Assembly: GCA_030539395.1 (NCBI GenBank)
Contig: JAUNSC010000029.1
Coordinates: 1-45,105 of the forward strand
DNA length: 45,105 nucleotides
Origin: Eubacteriales bacterium
Lineage (GTDB): Bacteria > Bacillota > Clostridia > Lachnospirales > Lachnospiraceae
Reading direction: 5' to 3'
In this document: in pieces, positions 25,742 through 33,470 of the stretch
Layout: each line of letters begins with the position of its first letter
Numbering within the stretch: position 1 is the stretch's first letter
Notes under the pieces: generated by a model
What the model saw: the letters and a program-made list of their open reading frames with translations, nothing else
The model's database searches: none
What the model was told of the DNA's origin: nothing
Position numbers and translations under genes: made by a program

Positions 25742-25944
25742 AAAAGCGCCTTTACAGCTGTTTTACACTTGATTGTGTCTTTGTGGCAGAATGCTGTGTG
25801 CTTGCAACAGCCTTTGAACTGATTGATATGGGAAAGAAGATTGTATTTTTAAGAAACGCAATTGCGGGAGAAAGTATAGAAAAAGCCCGGGCGGTAGAAT
25901 ATATTCTGGAAGGACTTTCTCCGATGCATGTTCTGTTCGTATAA
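25741..25944 (+). pseudogene. Isochorismatase-like cysteine hydrolase, C-terminal remnant
   Basis: An open stretch without a start codon or ribosome site, continuous to TAA 25942-25944. It reads VAECCVLATAFELIDMG, then VFLRNAIAGES and a final EYILEGLSPMHVL. The C-V-L-A-T-A phrase with the following D-x-G is the catalytic-cysteine region of isochorismatase/nicotinamidase family hydrolases, and the end matches the last helix. The first two thirds of the gene are missing. The start of this remnant is fused to the end of the aminopeptidase gene, consistent with a deletion that joined the two. Confidence 0.5.
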
Positions 25945-25971
25945 CTAAAACAGATATGAGTGAATTAGAAC

Positions 25972-26001
25972 TTGCAAAAATGGTATAAGTGATACTATAA
26001 T
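25972..26001 (+). promoter_or_regulatory. Promoter of the rubredoxin gene
   Basis: TTGCAA at 25972-25977 and TATAAT at 25996-26001 with an 18-base spacer, 33 bases before the rubredoxin start codon. Confidence 0.7.
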
Positions 26002-26033
26002 ATAGAAATATAAAATACAGGAGGTAAATTTTT

Positions 26034-26189
26034 ATGAAATATGTATGTGAAGTATGCGGATGGGAATATGATGAAGAAGCCGGATATCCGGAAGGCGGAA
26101 TTGCACCGGGAACTAAATGGGAAGATGTTCCGGAAGATTTTGAATGCCCGCTGTGCTCAGTAGGAAAAGATCAGTTCGCAGAGGCATAA
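26034..26189 (+). CDS. Rubredoxin
   Basis: A 51-residue iron protein that carries single electrons, in anaerobes often for oxygen or peroxide detoxification. Two knuckles CEVCG and CPLCS hold one Fe, with the usual GYPEGGIAPGT and WEDVPEDF in between. AGGAGG at 26019-26024 and the promoter above it confirm that this short gene is real. No rubrerythrin or desulfoferrodoxin partner lies in the window. The HelD gene begins 16 bases after the stop, so the two may share a transcript. Confidence 0.96.
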   Translation: MKYVCEVCGWEYDEEAGYPEGGIAPGTKWEDVPEDFECPLCSVGKDQFAEA

Positions 26190-26205
26190 AAGACAGAAAT
26201 CTGAT

Positions 26206-28236
26206 ATGAAAAGTGAAAGACAGTATCTGTCATATGTGACAGGAGAAGTTCATGCAAGACTTGAGCAGTTGAAAGAAAAAATGGGCGAAAACGCAAAAGA
26301 TCTGGAAAGCATGAACGATTACTTCTGGGAAAACTATGCCGAATTTGATGAATACGGTTATGAGATGTATGACAATAAGATGGCGTTAAAGACACGTCTT
26401 ACGCAGCAGGAGGAATATGTAAAAGACAAAGCCAGGTATGAAAAAATGCTGGATGCGCCCTATTTTGGCAGAGTCGATTTCTGTTACGAAGACGAACAGG
26501 AGGCTGAAACTTATTATATCGGTGTAGGAAATCTGGCCCGGGAACGTGCTGCCCAGCCTATTGTATTTGACTGGCGCGCACCGGTTTCCGGCCTTTTTTA
26601 TGATTACGATAAGGGCCCGGCACAGTTTGAGGCCCCGGCTGGGATTTTTGCCGGAGAGATCACAAGAAAACGCCAGTATAAGATACGCGGCGGAGAGCTG
26701 ATCTATATGCTGGAGACGGATATGAACATTGATGATGAAATCCTCCAGCAGGCGTTGTCGGAACATGCGGACTCAAAATTAAAAAGCATTGTGACGACCA
26801 TCCAAAAAGAGCAGAATGCAATTATCCGGGATGCAGGCCATAAAATTATGGTTGTTCAGGGATGTGCGGGAAGCGGAAAAACATCTGTTGCTCTTCACCG
26901 GATTGCTTATCTTTTGTACCATAATCGGGAGACACTGCGTGCTGCCCAGGTTCTTGTTCTTTCTCCCAACAGTATTTTCGGTGATTATATTTCCAGGATT
27001 CTGCCGGAATTGGGAGAAGAAAATATTTGTGAGATGACTCTGGATGACTATGCTTATCGGGAACTTCGGATGTTTGGGGAGGCTGAGGATCGTTATGACG
27101 AACTGGAACGCAGACTGAACGGGAAAAAAACGTTGCGGGCTGATTACAAACAAAGCCGGGAATATGTAAAAGAACTGGATGGCTTTATTTTAAATCTGGA
27201 ATGGAAAGCTGTGGATATCCATGATTTTTCTTTTAGGAAAATGTCCATGAGCGCAGAAAAGATATCCGAATTCTTTTACGAAAAACTTTGTGATGTACCT
27301 GTTTTTGCCAGAATGGAAAAGATTGCAGAATATCTGATCGATGAGAAGGAGACGCTTCAGGGAAAAGATATGGAAGAAGAGGAACGGCAGTCTGTGATCG
27401 ATAAGATGAACAGCATGTATCAGATGACGGACCTGCTGGAAATCTACAATTGTTTTCTTGAGGAACAGCAGGAGATGGATGAACTGGAGAATGGCGAAGC
27501 AGTGCCTCACAGGCTGCAGACCGGATCTGTCATTCCCTATGAAGATGTATATCCTCTTCTTTATCTGAAATATTGCACAGGGGAACTTCCAAAAAGGCGC
27601 AGGGTAAGACATTTGATAATTGATGAGATGCAGGATTATTCTTATCTGCAGTATCTGCTGATACAAAAACTGTTTGCCTGTCCTATGACAATTTTGGGTG
27701 ATACGGCTCAGAGTATGTCGGAAAAACCTGCAGATGTAATGCGTTTCCTGCCGCGCATATTTGGAAAAGATATTCATTATGTACAGATGAATAAAAGCTA
27801 TCGCTCCACAACCGAAATTATGGATTATGCAAATCGGCTGATTGGAAATTGTAATGTCAGAAGTGTGGAGCGTCACGGAGAAATGCCCCTTGTAAAAAAG
27901 ATGCCGGACCGAAAAGCTATGTTTGATGACATGGCTCTTCAGATCAGCAGCATGAAAGAGATGCACACGGCAGCTGTATTATGTCTGGATCAGCAGCGGG
28001 CGGAAGAAGCTTTCCGTGAACTGAAAGCACGGGGGAGTCAGGTAAATCTTCTCCACAAGGAAAGTATGAAATTCACTCCCGGTGTTTCAGTGATGCCATT
28101 CTATCTCGCAAAAGGGCTGGAGTTTGATGCTGTTCTGGTACACGATATCCAGGACTATGAAACGGCTCTTGAAAAACAGGCGCTTTATATCAATGCAACC
28201 AGGGCGCTTCATGTCCTGAAACTGTTTTCCCTGTAG
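26206..28236 (+). CDS. helD: HelD-like RNA polymerase recycling helicase (UvrD/SF1 family)
   Basis: A 676-residue intact HelD-type ATPase, which pries stalled RNA polymerase from DNA. In order: N-terminal coiled coil (residues 1-80), the HelD segment YFGRVDF...WRAPVSGLFYDYD, Walker A GCAGSGKTSVALHR at about residues 222-235, Walker B IIDEMQDYSYLQY, QMNKSYRSTTEIM (motif IV/R finger) and KGLEFDAVLVHD with NATRALH at the end. The ribosome site is weak (purines GACAGAAA). It is a second HelD in the window; unlike the copy at 15927 it has the linker before Walker A and no extra C-terminal domain. Confidence 0.9.
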   Translation: MKSERQYLSYVTGEVHARLEQLKEKMGENAKDLESMNDYFWENYAEFDEYGYEMYDNKMALKTRLTQQEEYVKDKARYEKMLDAPYFGRVDFCYEDEQEAETYYIGVGNLARERAAQPIVFDWRAPVSGLFYDYDKGPAQFEAPAGIFAGEITRKRQYKIRGGELIYMLETDMNIDDEILQQALSEHADSKLKSIVTTIQKEQNAIIRDAGHKIMVVQGCAGSGKTSVALHRIAYLLYHNRETLRAAQVLVLSPNSIFGDYISRILPELGEENICEMTLDDYAYRELRMFGEAEDRYDELERRLNGKKTLRADYKQSREYVKELDGFILNLEWKAVDIHDFSFRKMSMSAEKISEFFYEKLCDVPVFARMEKIAEYLIDEKETLQGKDMEEEERQSVIDKMNSMYQMTDLLEIYNCFLEEQQEMDELENGEAVPHRLQTGSVIPYEDVYPLLYLKYCTGELPKRRRVRHLIIDEMQDYSYLQYLLIQKLFACPMTILGDTAQSMSEKPADVMRFLPRIFGKDIHYVQMNKSYRSTTEIMDYANRLIGNCNVRSVERHGEMPLVKKMPDRKAMFDDMALQISSMKEMHTAAVLCLDQQRAEEAFRELKARGSQVNLLHKESMKFTPGVSVMPFYLAKGLEFDAVLVHDIQDYETALEKQALYINATRALHVLKLFSL

Positions 28237-28311
28237 AGATGCGGGAACGCAGTCAATCGCAAAAAAAAGACAGCAGTATATACTATTATAAAAAGTTTGA
28301 AAGGTAATAGT

Positions 28312-29025
28312 ATGGCTGGTATAAAAGATGTCACTGCGTTAATTGAATCACGTGAAGGCAAAAATTCATATACACAGAGTTACTTAAGAGAGCAGGTTTT
28401 CGGAGGATATTCCGACTGCTCTTCTTTAGTGTGGAAATGTTTTGAACGGGCGCTTGGAATATTTATAGGAACCTGGACAGGAGAACAGATAGACCGGGGT
28501 TCTCTGGTATTTCGAAATACCAGTTCCACAAAGAAGGGACTGGTGAAAAAAGATCTGGCTCAGATGCAGGAAGGCGATCTGGTTTTCTGGGGCCCTTCCC
28601 GGGGAGATTCCAGACATGTGGAATACTATATGGGAAACGGACAGCTCTCCGGTCATGGAAGCGGAATCGGTCCGGTAAGAAAAGATGCTGTAAAATACAG
28701 ACATCCGTATCAATTGCTGGAAGTGCGCAGATATGTGGGAAAAATTGTGGAGCATCCGGCAAACAGTGAACCGGGTACGGGTTCAGACCCGGCAGACAGA
28801 AAGCGGCTGTTTGTGGGAAGATGTATTGCAGATGAACTGAATGTCCGGACATGGGCAGGAACGCAGTATGATACAATTAAGAGCTGGCCAAGGCTGGTGG
28901 AAGGAAACATGGTGGATGTAATTGACTATACCCAGAAGGATAAAAACGGGGAAGACTGGTATTATGTGCGGATTGAACAGCGGTTCTATGGATTTGTAAA
29001 AGCAGAGTATATTCGAAAAGTGTAA
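28312..29025 (+). CDS. NlpC/P60 (C40) peptidoglycan hydrolase with SH3 domain
   Basis: A 237-residue predicted cell-wall endopeptidase. The catalytic Cys is in YSDCSSLVWKCF (about residue 36), the His in SRHVEYYMGNGQ (about residue 100), preceded by GDLVFWGP, which is the usual motif for this family. An SH3b-type wall-binding domain fills residues 165-237 (ELNVRTWAG...GFVKAEYI). There is no signal peptide, which is the pattern of phage endolysins released by a holin. It ends 65 bases before the left attachment site of the integrated element and is outside it as drawn. ATG 28312 is preferred to the TTG at 28297. Confidence 0.82.
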   Translation: MAGIKDVTALIESREGKNSYTQSYLREQVFGGYSDCSSLVWKCFERALGIFIGTWTGEQIDRGSLVFRNTSSTKKGLVKKDLAQMQEGDLVFWGPSRGDSRHVEYYMGNGQLSGHGSGIGPVRKDAVKYRHPYQLLEVRRYVGKIVEHPANSEPGTGSDPADRKRLFVGRCIADELNVRTWAGTQYDTIKSWPRLVEGNMVDVIDYTQKDKNGEDWYYVRIEQRFYGFVKAEYIRKV

Positions 29026-29050
29026 AAGAGAAATAAAGAGCAGTAAAAAA

Positions 29051-29088
29051 GCCGGTAAATACATATATATGCGTATTTGCCGGCTTTT
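29051..29088. terminator. Strong hairpin terminator
   Basis: A 12-bp stem GCCGGTAAATAC / GTATTTGCCGGC (one G-T pair) flanked by A6 and T4. It terminates the hydrolase gene and, on the other strand, would be the original terminator of the tRNA-Gly gene before the element inserted. Confidence 0.9.
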
Positions 29089-29090
29089 GA

Positions 29091-29108
29091 AGCAGATGAC
29101 GGGAATCG
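29091..29108. repeat. Left attachment core (attL)
   Basis: AGCAGATGACGGGAATCG is identical to 37901-37918, which is the 3' end of the tRNA-Gly gene. It is the copy of the tRNA end left behind when the element integrated. Confidence 0.9.
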
Positions 29109-29206
29109 CATAGGGCATTTTTTACGGTTCCGCTATCTGCTTTTTGTTGATTTTACGTTGAATTTTAATTGCTTTGAAGCATTTATTTTCTTTTACTGAT
29201 TTTTCT

Positions 29207-29224
29207 AGTATCATTTCAGTATCA
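29207..29224. repeat. Arm-type repeat, left copy
   Basis: AGTATCATTTCAGTATCA, itself two AGTATCA heptamers four bases apart, ends directly at the integrase stop codon. It is identical to 37826-37843. Position and form match the arm-binding sites of lambda-type integrases. Confidence 0.7.
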
Positions 29225-30310
29225 TTAATAGCTGTTATTCTGGCACAGTTTATCAAGCTTTTCCGCAACCTCTAATTGCTTAGAAGGAAATAAGTGAGAA
29301 TATATGTTCAGTGTGGTGGATACATCCTCATGGCCCAAACGCTCCGATACCAGGAGGGCAGAGAACCCCATTTCAATCAAGAGGGAAGCGTGAGAGTGCC
29401 GGATATCATGCAAGCGTATCCTTTTCACTCCTGCTGCCTTTGTATGTGCTTCTAATTGCCTGGCATAGGAAGAATGGGAAGCCAGGAACAGCCGTGTTTC
29501 TGGTGTAATACCGTAGATCATGCCCTTATACCGTTGTATACATTCTGAAAGGAATACCGGGATAATGATTGTCCGGTTGGCCTTAGCAGTTTTTGGGGAA
29601 GTAACCACACCCTCACCATTGATCAGATGATACGTTTTGTTTATGGTTATAGTGTTCTCTTTGGTATCGATATCGGCGGCGGTCAGAGCTTCAAATTCGC
29701 CTATTCTAAGTCCGCAATAGTAAAGGATAAGGAATGCTGTGTGGTATGGATCCGAATGCTCAAAGGTGTCAATAAAACGGTCAAATTCTTCTTTTGTCCA
29801 GAAATTCAGGCTCTTTTGCTTTTGCCCAACTGTATTCCCTGCCACCCTGCAGGGATTGACAGATAAGCCGTAGAAGCGGACTGCAAAGTTGAACACGCTG
29901 GACAGCTCCGTAACAAGGTTCTGCATGTAGCCTGGGGAAAGGGGCTGGCCGTTTGCGTTTACAGAGTTCTTCAGATCGGCTTGCCACTTCCGGATATCTG
30001 CTGCAGAGATAGAATCTATAGAGCATTTTTCAAAGTACGGTAGCAGCCACTTCTCCACCCTGTTCTTTTTCGTTTCGTAAGTGATCAGCTTGTTATGTTC
30101 CTTTTTATCATCAAGGTATAGCTGACAAAGGGTGGGAAAGGGCATAGTTGGTTCAGCGGATTGCTTGAGAAGGAATGACCGTTCCCATTCTTTTGCTTCA
30201 CGCTGGAGCTTGAAGCCGCGTTTAAGTTTCTGTTTTTTAGTATCCGTATAGTCAGTGTAATAGAATTTGCAATACCATGTTTTAGTTTTTTCATCATAGT
30301 ATGATGGCAT
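29225..30310 (-). CDS. Tyrosine integrase
   Basis: A 361-residue site-specific recombinase. N-terminal arm-binding domain (AP2-like, about residues 1-55), SAM-like core-binding domain (about 65-160), and catalytic domain with Arg in CGLRIGEF, Lys in TSPKTAKANR, HDIRHSHAS (His and Arg) and the nucleophile Tyr in NIYSHLFP. All the catalytic residues are present. The GGAAG site favours ATG 30310 over ATG 30316. It lies 116 bases inside attL with its arm-type repeat at its 3' end, so it should catalyse insertion into and, with an excisionase, excision from tRNA-Gly. Confidence 0.96.
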   Translation of the reverse strand: MPSYYDEKTKTWYCKFYYTDYTDTKKQKLKRGFKLQREAKEWERSFLLKQSAEPTMPFPTLCQLYLDDKKEHNKLITYETKKNRVEKWLLPYFEKCSIDSISAADIRKWQADLKNSVNANGQPLSPGYMQNLVTELSSVFNFAVRFYGLSVNPCRVAGNTVGQKQKSLNFWTKEEFDRFIDTFEHSDPYHTAFLILYYCGLRIGEFEALTAADIDTKENTITINKTYHLINGEGVVTSPKTAKANRTIIIPVFLSECIQRYKGMIYGITPETRLFLASHSSYARQLEAHTKAAGVKRIRLHDIRHSHASLLIEMGFSALLVSERLGHEDVSTTLNIYSHLFPSKQLEVAEKLDKLCQNNSY

Positions 30311-30331
30311 ATTCATCTTCCTTTCATTCTG

Positions 30332-30348
30332 ACCGGGCAGGGTGTGAA
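30332..30348. repeat. 17-bp direct repeat, left copy
   Basis: ACCGGGCAGGGTGTGAA occurs here, between the integrase start and the repressor gene, and again at 31120-31136 after the Cro-like gene. The similarity extends another dozen bases with a few differences. It brackets the immunity cassette. Confidence 0.75.
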
Positions 30349-30375
30349 ATGATTGGAAGTTGTAATTTAATAAAT

Positions 30376-30750
30376 TCAGTCTTTCTTTTGGTATTCTGGT
30401 ATCTTTGTCAAAAGTTCTACTAGTTCTGTAGCTTTCTTTTGTCCCCTATCATTTAGCTTATCATATAAGTTATTTAGAACAGAGTAATCATCTACTAATT
30501 CTAGTTTCCCCTTTCCAGTGAATAATTCAAGAATATCTTTATTTATTTCAAACACTGTAGGTTCAAGGAGTTCTGTAACTGGTACATTTAATGCATAAGC
30601 AATCCTTTTTAATGTTTCCACTTTAGGATTGACCATACCAAGTTCATATTGTCTTATTTGTGAATCGGGCATTTGACATTTTTGACCTAATGCTTTTTGG
30701 GTTAGTCCGGCTTTTTTTCGTGCTTTTTTTATTCTTTCACCTGTGGTCAT
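30376..30750 (-). CDS. CI-like repressor (XRE family)
   Basis: A 124-residue regulator with an N-terminal lambda-repressor-type HTH: TQKALGQKCQMPDSQIRQYELG (split: TQKALGQKC and DSQIRQYELG, about residues 17-38) followed by LKRIAYALNVPVTELLEP. The C-terminal half is a short acidic helical part without a LexA-type Ser/Lys peptidase, so induction would not be by RecA-stimulated self-cleavage; an antirepressor or a helper-phage protein could do it. AGGAGGT precedes the start. It is divergent from the Cro-like gene across a region with paired operators. Confidence 0.9.
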   Translation of the reverse strand: MTTGERIKKARKKAGLTQKALGQKCQMPDSQIRQYELGMVNPKVETLKRIAYALNVPVTELLEPTVFEINKDILELFTGKGKLELVDDYSVLNNLYDKLNDRGQKKATELVELLTKIPEYQKKD

Positions 30751-30789
30751 AGTGCTTTACCTCCTAATAAGGTGACTATATCACATGAC

Positions 30790-30868
30790 AGATGAAAAAA
30801 CATCTAAAAAATGGTTGACAGTCATAAATTCATCTGATAATATCAACATATCAGATGAAAAATCATCT
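30790..30868. promoter_or_regulatory. Repressor operators and rightward promoter
   Basis: Two sites of the form AGATG-N6-CATCT occur at 30790-30805 and 30853-30868, and CATCTGATA / TATCAGATG forms another inverted pair at 30831-30857. Between them is a promoter for the rightward operon: TTGACA 30815-30820, 17 bases, TAATAT 30838-30843. Repressor bound to these sites would cover the promoter. This is the lysis/lysogeny-type switch of the element. Confidence 0.8.
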
Positions 30869-30901
30869 GTCAATTATAAATTATGAAAGAGAGGTAACTA
30901 A

Positions 30902-31114
30902 ATGGCAACAGTAAAGACAAATTTAAAAATTAGTCAGGACAAGGTACAGCTTCGGATGGCCGATAAATGTATGAATCCATATGATTTATGCAGTGCAGCA
31001 GGTATTAGTTATGCTTCCTACAGAAGAATTATGAAAGTAGGAGGTTGTAAATTAGCCACTCTCGGAAAGCTGGCGAAAGCCTTGGGGTGTAATGTGACAG
31101 AAATTATTGAATAA
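30902..31114 (+). CDS. Cro-like small XRE regulator
   Basis: A 70-residue single-domain HTH protein. After a basic start (MATVKTNLKISQDK) comes DLCSAAGISYASYRRIM, the recognition part, and LGKLAKALGCNVTEIIE, the closing helix found in XRE proteins. It is the first gene of the rightward operon, with GAGAGG as its ribosome site, and sits opposite the CI-like gene across shared operators. It probably represses the repressor gene and tunes early expression. Confidence 0.85.
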   Translation: MATVKTNLKISQDKVQLRMADKCMNPYDLCSAAGISYASYRRIMKVGGCKLATLGKLAKALGCNVTEIIE

Positions 31115-31119
31115 TCCAT

Positions 31120-31136
31120 ACCGGGCAGGGTGTGAA
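31120..31136. repeat. 17-bp direct repeat, right copy
   Basis: ACCGGGCAGGGTGTGAA, identical to 30332-30348, immediately after the Cro-like gene and about 40 bases before the next start codon. Confidence 0.75.
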
Positions 31137-31177
31137 GGGGTTGGAAAATTGCGCGGGCGCAAAAGAAAGGAGAAATC

Positions 31178-31504
31178 ATGGAAAGATCATCATTAACAAT
31201 CGAAGAACAGGAAACACACATTAATTGGAGCCGCGGATATACCAGAGCGCAGATTTATGTGTCTGATGTCACCACAATGACCAAGCTGGATAAACTGGTT
31301 GCTGCTGAAGGTTCAGAGTGGAAACTTGAAAAGGAGTACAGAGAGAAAGACGGGAGAATTGACGGTAAGTTTTATTCCTGCCCTGTTGAGTTTATTACTT
31401 TCAGATCAAGGAGGGTTACGCAGAATTTGACGGAGGAACAAAGGGAGGAACTGTCAAGGAGAATGAAAGAGAATCGCGCCAAGCAATTACAGCAAAATAT
31501 TTAA
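31178..31504 (+). CDS. Hypothetical phage protein
   Basis: A 108-residue protein of unknown function with GAAAGGAG before the start. The sequence is mixed and soluble: an N-terminal part with SRGYTRAQIYVSDVTTMTKL, a middle with YREKDGRID, and a charged C-terminal helix rich in Glu and Arg (EEQREELSRRMKENRAKQ). It has the feel of small early phage proteins that modify or bind nucleic acid, but no family was recognised. It is followed by 116 bases without a gene, in which AAAATTCC and GGAATTTT form a wide inverted repeat. Confidence 0.7.
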   Translation: MERSSLTIEEQETHINWSRGYTRAQIYVSDVTTMTKLDKLVAAEGSEWKLEKEYREKDGRIDGKFYSCPVEFITFRSRRVTQNLTEEQREELSRRMKENRAKQLQQNI

Positions 31505-31620
31505 AATTTTCTGCTGTAATTCTTTACGGGCGAGCATCAAAATTCCTTCAACAAACAAATTATAGCCTAAGAGGTTAAAGGGGAATTTTTAGCGAGTAGG
31601 ATTAAAAAAGGGGCTGAGCA

Positions 31621-31806
31621 ATGCAGATTTTAGAGTTAAGGCCGTACGATCCGGCGATAGACGAACCACACAATGGCTGGGATTATGACGCAGTGGGACG
31701 CGCTCAGAAGGCCGGGAGGGAGCTTTTTGTTGATCAGTGCAATGATATTTGGACAGGCGGCCGAAGAGAGTATATAGGCAAGATCAGAAAGGGGGATGCA
31801 GAATGA
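31621..31806 (+). CDS. Small hypothetical phage protein
   Basis: A 61-residue protein starting MQILELRPYDPAIDEPHNGW. GGGG-type ribosome site seven bases ahead. No family recognised; such short acidic proteins are common between cro and recombination genes of Clostridial phages. Its stop overlaps the start of the next gene by four bases (ATGA), indicating translational coupling. Confidence 0.65.
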   Translation: MQILELRPYDPAIDEPHNGWDYDAVGRAQKAGRELFVDQCNDIWTGGRREYIGKIRKGDAE

Positions 31807-31994
31807 AACAGTTTATGACGGCCCGGGAAGTAGCTGAGATCATGGGTGTGTCAGAGGGCAAGGCTTACGGCGTGATCCGGGAGTTGAATACTCAGTTAAA
31901 GGCTCAGGGATACATAACCATTGCCGGAAAAGTAAACCGGACATTCTTTGAAGAGAAATGTCTGTACAGAACGAAGGTTGGTGAAGCCGGATGA
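31803..31994 (+). CDS. Helix-turn-helix protein, excisionase-like
   Basis: A 63-residue DNA-binding protein. MTAREVAEIMGVSEGKAYGVI is a MerR/excisionase-type winged HTH recognition unit, followed by a wing (AGKVNRTFFEEK). Two roles fit: excisionase for the integrase at the left end or an early regulator. It overlaps the preceding and the following genes by four bases each, so it is made in the early operon. ATG 31803 is required by the motif; the longer upstream frame has no start signal. Confidence 0.8.
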   Translation: MKQFMTAREVAEIMGVSEGKAYGVIRELNTQLKAQGYITIAGKVNRTFFEEKCLYRTKVGEAG

Positions 31995-32665
31995 ACGTAC
32001 ATGAAAAACTGCTGCACGTCCAGCAGAACCTAAAAGCTTCCAAGAACCAGTATAATCGGTTCGGTGAATTTTATTACCGGAGCTGTGAGGATATCCAGGA
32101 AGCGGTCAAGCCATTGCTGGCAGAAGTAAAAGCAGTTCTTCTGATCTGTGATGATGTGGTGCTGGTCGGCAGCAGGTTTTACATAAAAGCAACGGCCAAA
32201 TTTCAGGATACGGAAAGCCCTGATTGTATTACAAATACTGCTTATGCCAGGGAGAATGAGGAAAAGCCAAAGATGGACGCTGCGCAGATTACAGGCTCCT
32301 GCAGCAGTTACGCCAGAAAATACGCTCTGAACGGTTTATTTTGCATTGATGATGCAAAGGACCCGGATTGTCCCCAAGGGCAGCAGGATAATAAAAAGCA
32401 GTCTGGAAAAAAGACCCGGCAGACAGAACGGAAACTTCAGATAAGCAACGCAGATCTGAATGAACTTCGGAAGGAAGCGGAGCGGACAGGTACCAGCTTG
32501 AAAAAGGTATGCGCCCGGTATTTGGTGAATGATATTTCCGAACTGAGCAGAGAGCAATATTTAAGGGCCATGAGTGCATTCAGTAAGATGGAAACATTGC
32601 CGCCGCCAGCACCGGACGGGCAGTATGAAATGGATTTATCCGGAATGGAAACGCCGTTCCGGTAG
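31991..32665 (+). CDS. ERF family single-strand annealing protein
   Basis: A 224-residue recombination protein of the P22 ERF type, which anneals complementary single strands during phage replication. The ERF core runs over about residues 1-125, with ASKNQYNRFGEFYYRSCEDI at the start and AQITGSCSSYARKYALNGLF at the end, two highly conserved stretches. The C-terminal half is a variable tail ending in a conserved short acidic piece, possibly for binding a single-strand-binding protein. No exonuclease partner is present, which is frequent with ERF. Confidence 0.93.
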   Translation: MNVHEKLLHVQQNLKASKNQYNRFGEFYYRSCEDIQEAVKPLLAEVKAVLLICDDVVLVGSRFYIKATAKFQDTESPDCITNTAYARENEEKPKMDAAQITGSCSSYARKYALNGLFCIDDAKDPDCPQGQQDNKKQSGKKTRQTERKLQISNADLNELRKEAERTGTSLKKVCARYLVNDISELSREQYLRAMSAFSKMETLPPPAPDGQYEMDLSGMETPFR

Positions 32666-32677
32666 AAAGGGGAAAGA

Positions 32678-33457
32678 ATGGCAAGCAGGAGAATGTTCAG
32701 CCTTGACGTTGTGGACACTGACAAATTTTTGGAGATGCCAGTAACTACACAGGCCCTTTACTTTCATTTGGGTATGCGGGCTGATGATGATGGTTTTGTG
32801 TCATCTCCGAAAAAGATAACCAAATTTATCGGATGTAATGACGATGATTTGAAATTGTTGATTGCGAAATGTTTTATCATTCCGTTTGAAAGCGGCGTAA
32901 TTGTCATAGCTGACTGGAAAACAAATAACTACATACGAAACGACCGTTACAAAGAAACTTTGCATCAAAATGAAAAAGCATGCCTGACAGAAAATAATGG
33001 GACTTATTCACTGGATACCTGCGGTATACCAGATGTATACCAAATGGATACACAGGTTAGGTTAGGTAAGGATAGTATAGTAAAGGATAATAAAAAGACC
33101 GTATGTCCGGAGCCGAAACCGACTCCAGACCCAAGCGGCATCCTTTTGCCTTTGGTAGATAAGAGTATATACAATGTTCCAAAATCAAAGATTGAAAAAT
33201 GGGCCGTTGCCTATCCTGCAGTCAACATTGAACAGGAACTGCATAAGATGTCGGCCTGGCTGGAATCAAATCCGCAAAGGAGAAAGACACGCAGAGGGAT
33301 TGAACGCTTTATCAACAACTGGCTGTCAAAGGAACAGGACAGGGGAGGGATATACAAAAACGGCAGCAGGCAGCAGGCTGTAAGGCCTGTAGAGAAGCCG
33401 GATTATTACCAGAGCCTTGGAAAATGCCCACCGTCTCCGGATGATCCGTTCCAGTAA
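32678..33457 (+). CDS. Phage replication initiator (DnaD/replisome-organiser type)
   Basis: A 259-residue protein whose N-terminal winged-helix domain (about residues 1-95: MASRRMFSLDVVDTDKF, then FLEMPVTTQALYFHLGMRADDDG) is that of phage replisome organisers in Firmicutes. A linker with KPTPDP leads to a C-terminal helical part that ends in a disordered, proline-rich tail. It should recognise the element's replication origin and recruit the helicase loader encoded next. The ribosome site GAAAGGGG is good. No iteron array is obvious inside the gene; the origin is not located. Confidence 0.88.
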   Translation: MASRRMFSLDVVDTDKFLEMPVTTQALYFHLGMRADDDGFVSSPKKITKFIGCNDDDLKLLIAKCFIIPFESGVIVIADWKTNNYIRNDRYKETLHQNEKACLTENNGTYSLDTCGIPDVYQMDTQVRLGKDSIVKDNKKTVCPEPKPTPDPSGILLPLVDKSIYNVPKSKIEKWAVAYPAVNIEQELHKMSAWLESNPQRRKTRRGIERFINNWLSKEQDRGGIYKNGSRQQAVRPVEKPDYYQSLGKCPPSPDDPFQ

Positions 33458-33470
33458 AGGGGGTGATTGT

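Noticed and set aside
27190-27966. A 258-codon minus-strand frame
   Set aside because: It lies inside the intact HelD gene, and its composition (many His, Phe, Ile) is typical of antisense reading of helical proteins.
31539-31600. Wide inverted repeat AAAATTCC / GGAATTTT as a terminator
   Set aside because: The arms are AT-rich, about 35 bases apart and not followed by a clean T-run; it could not be told from chance.
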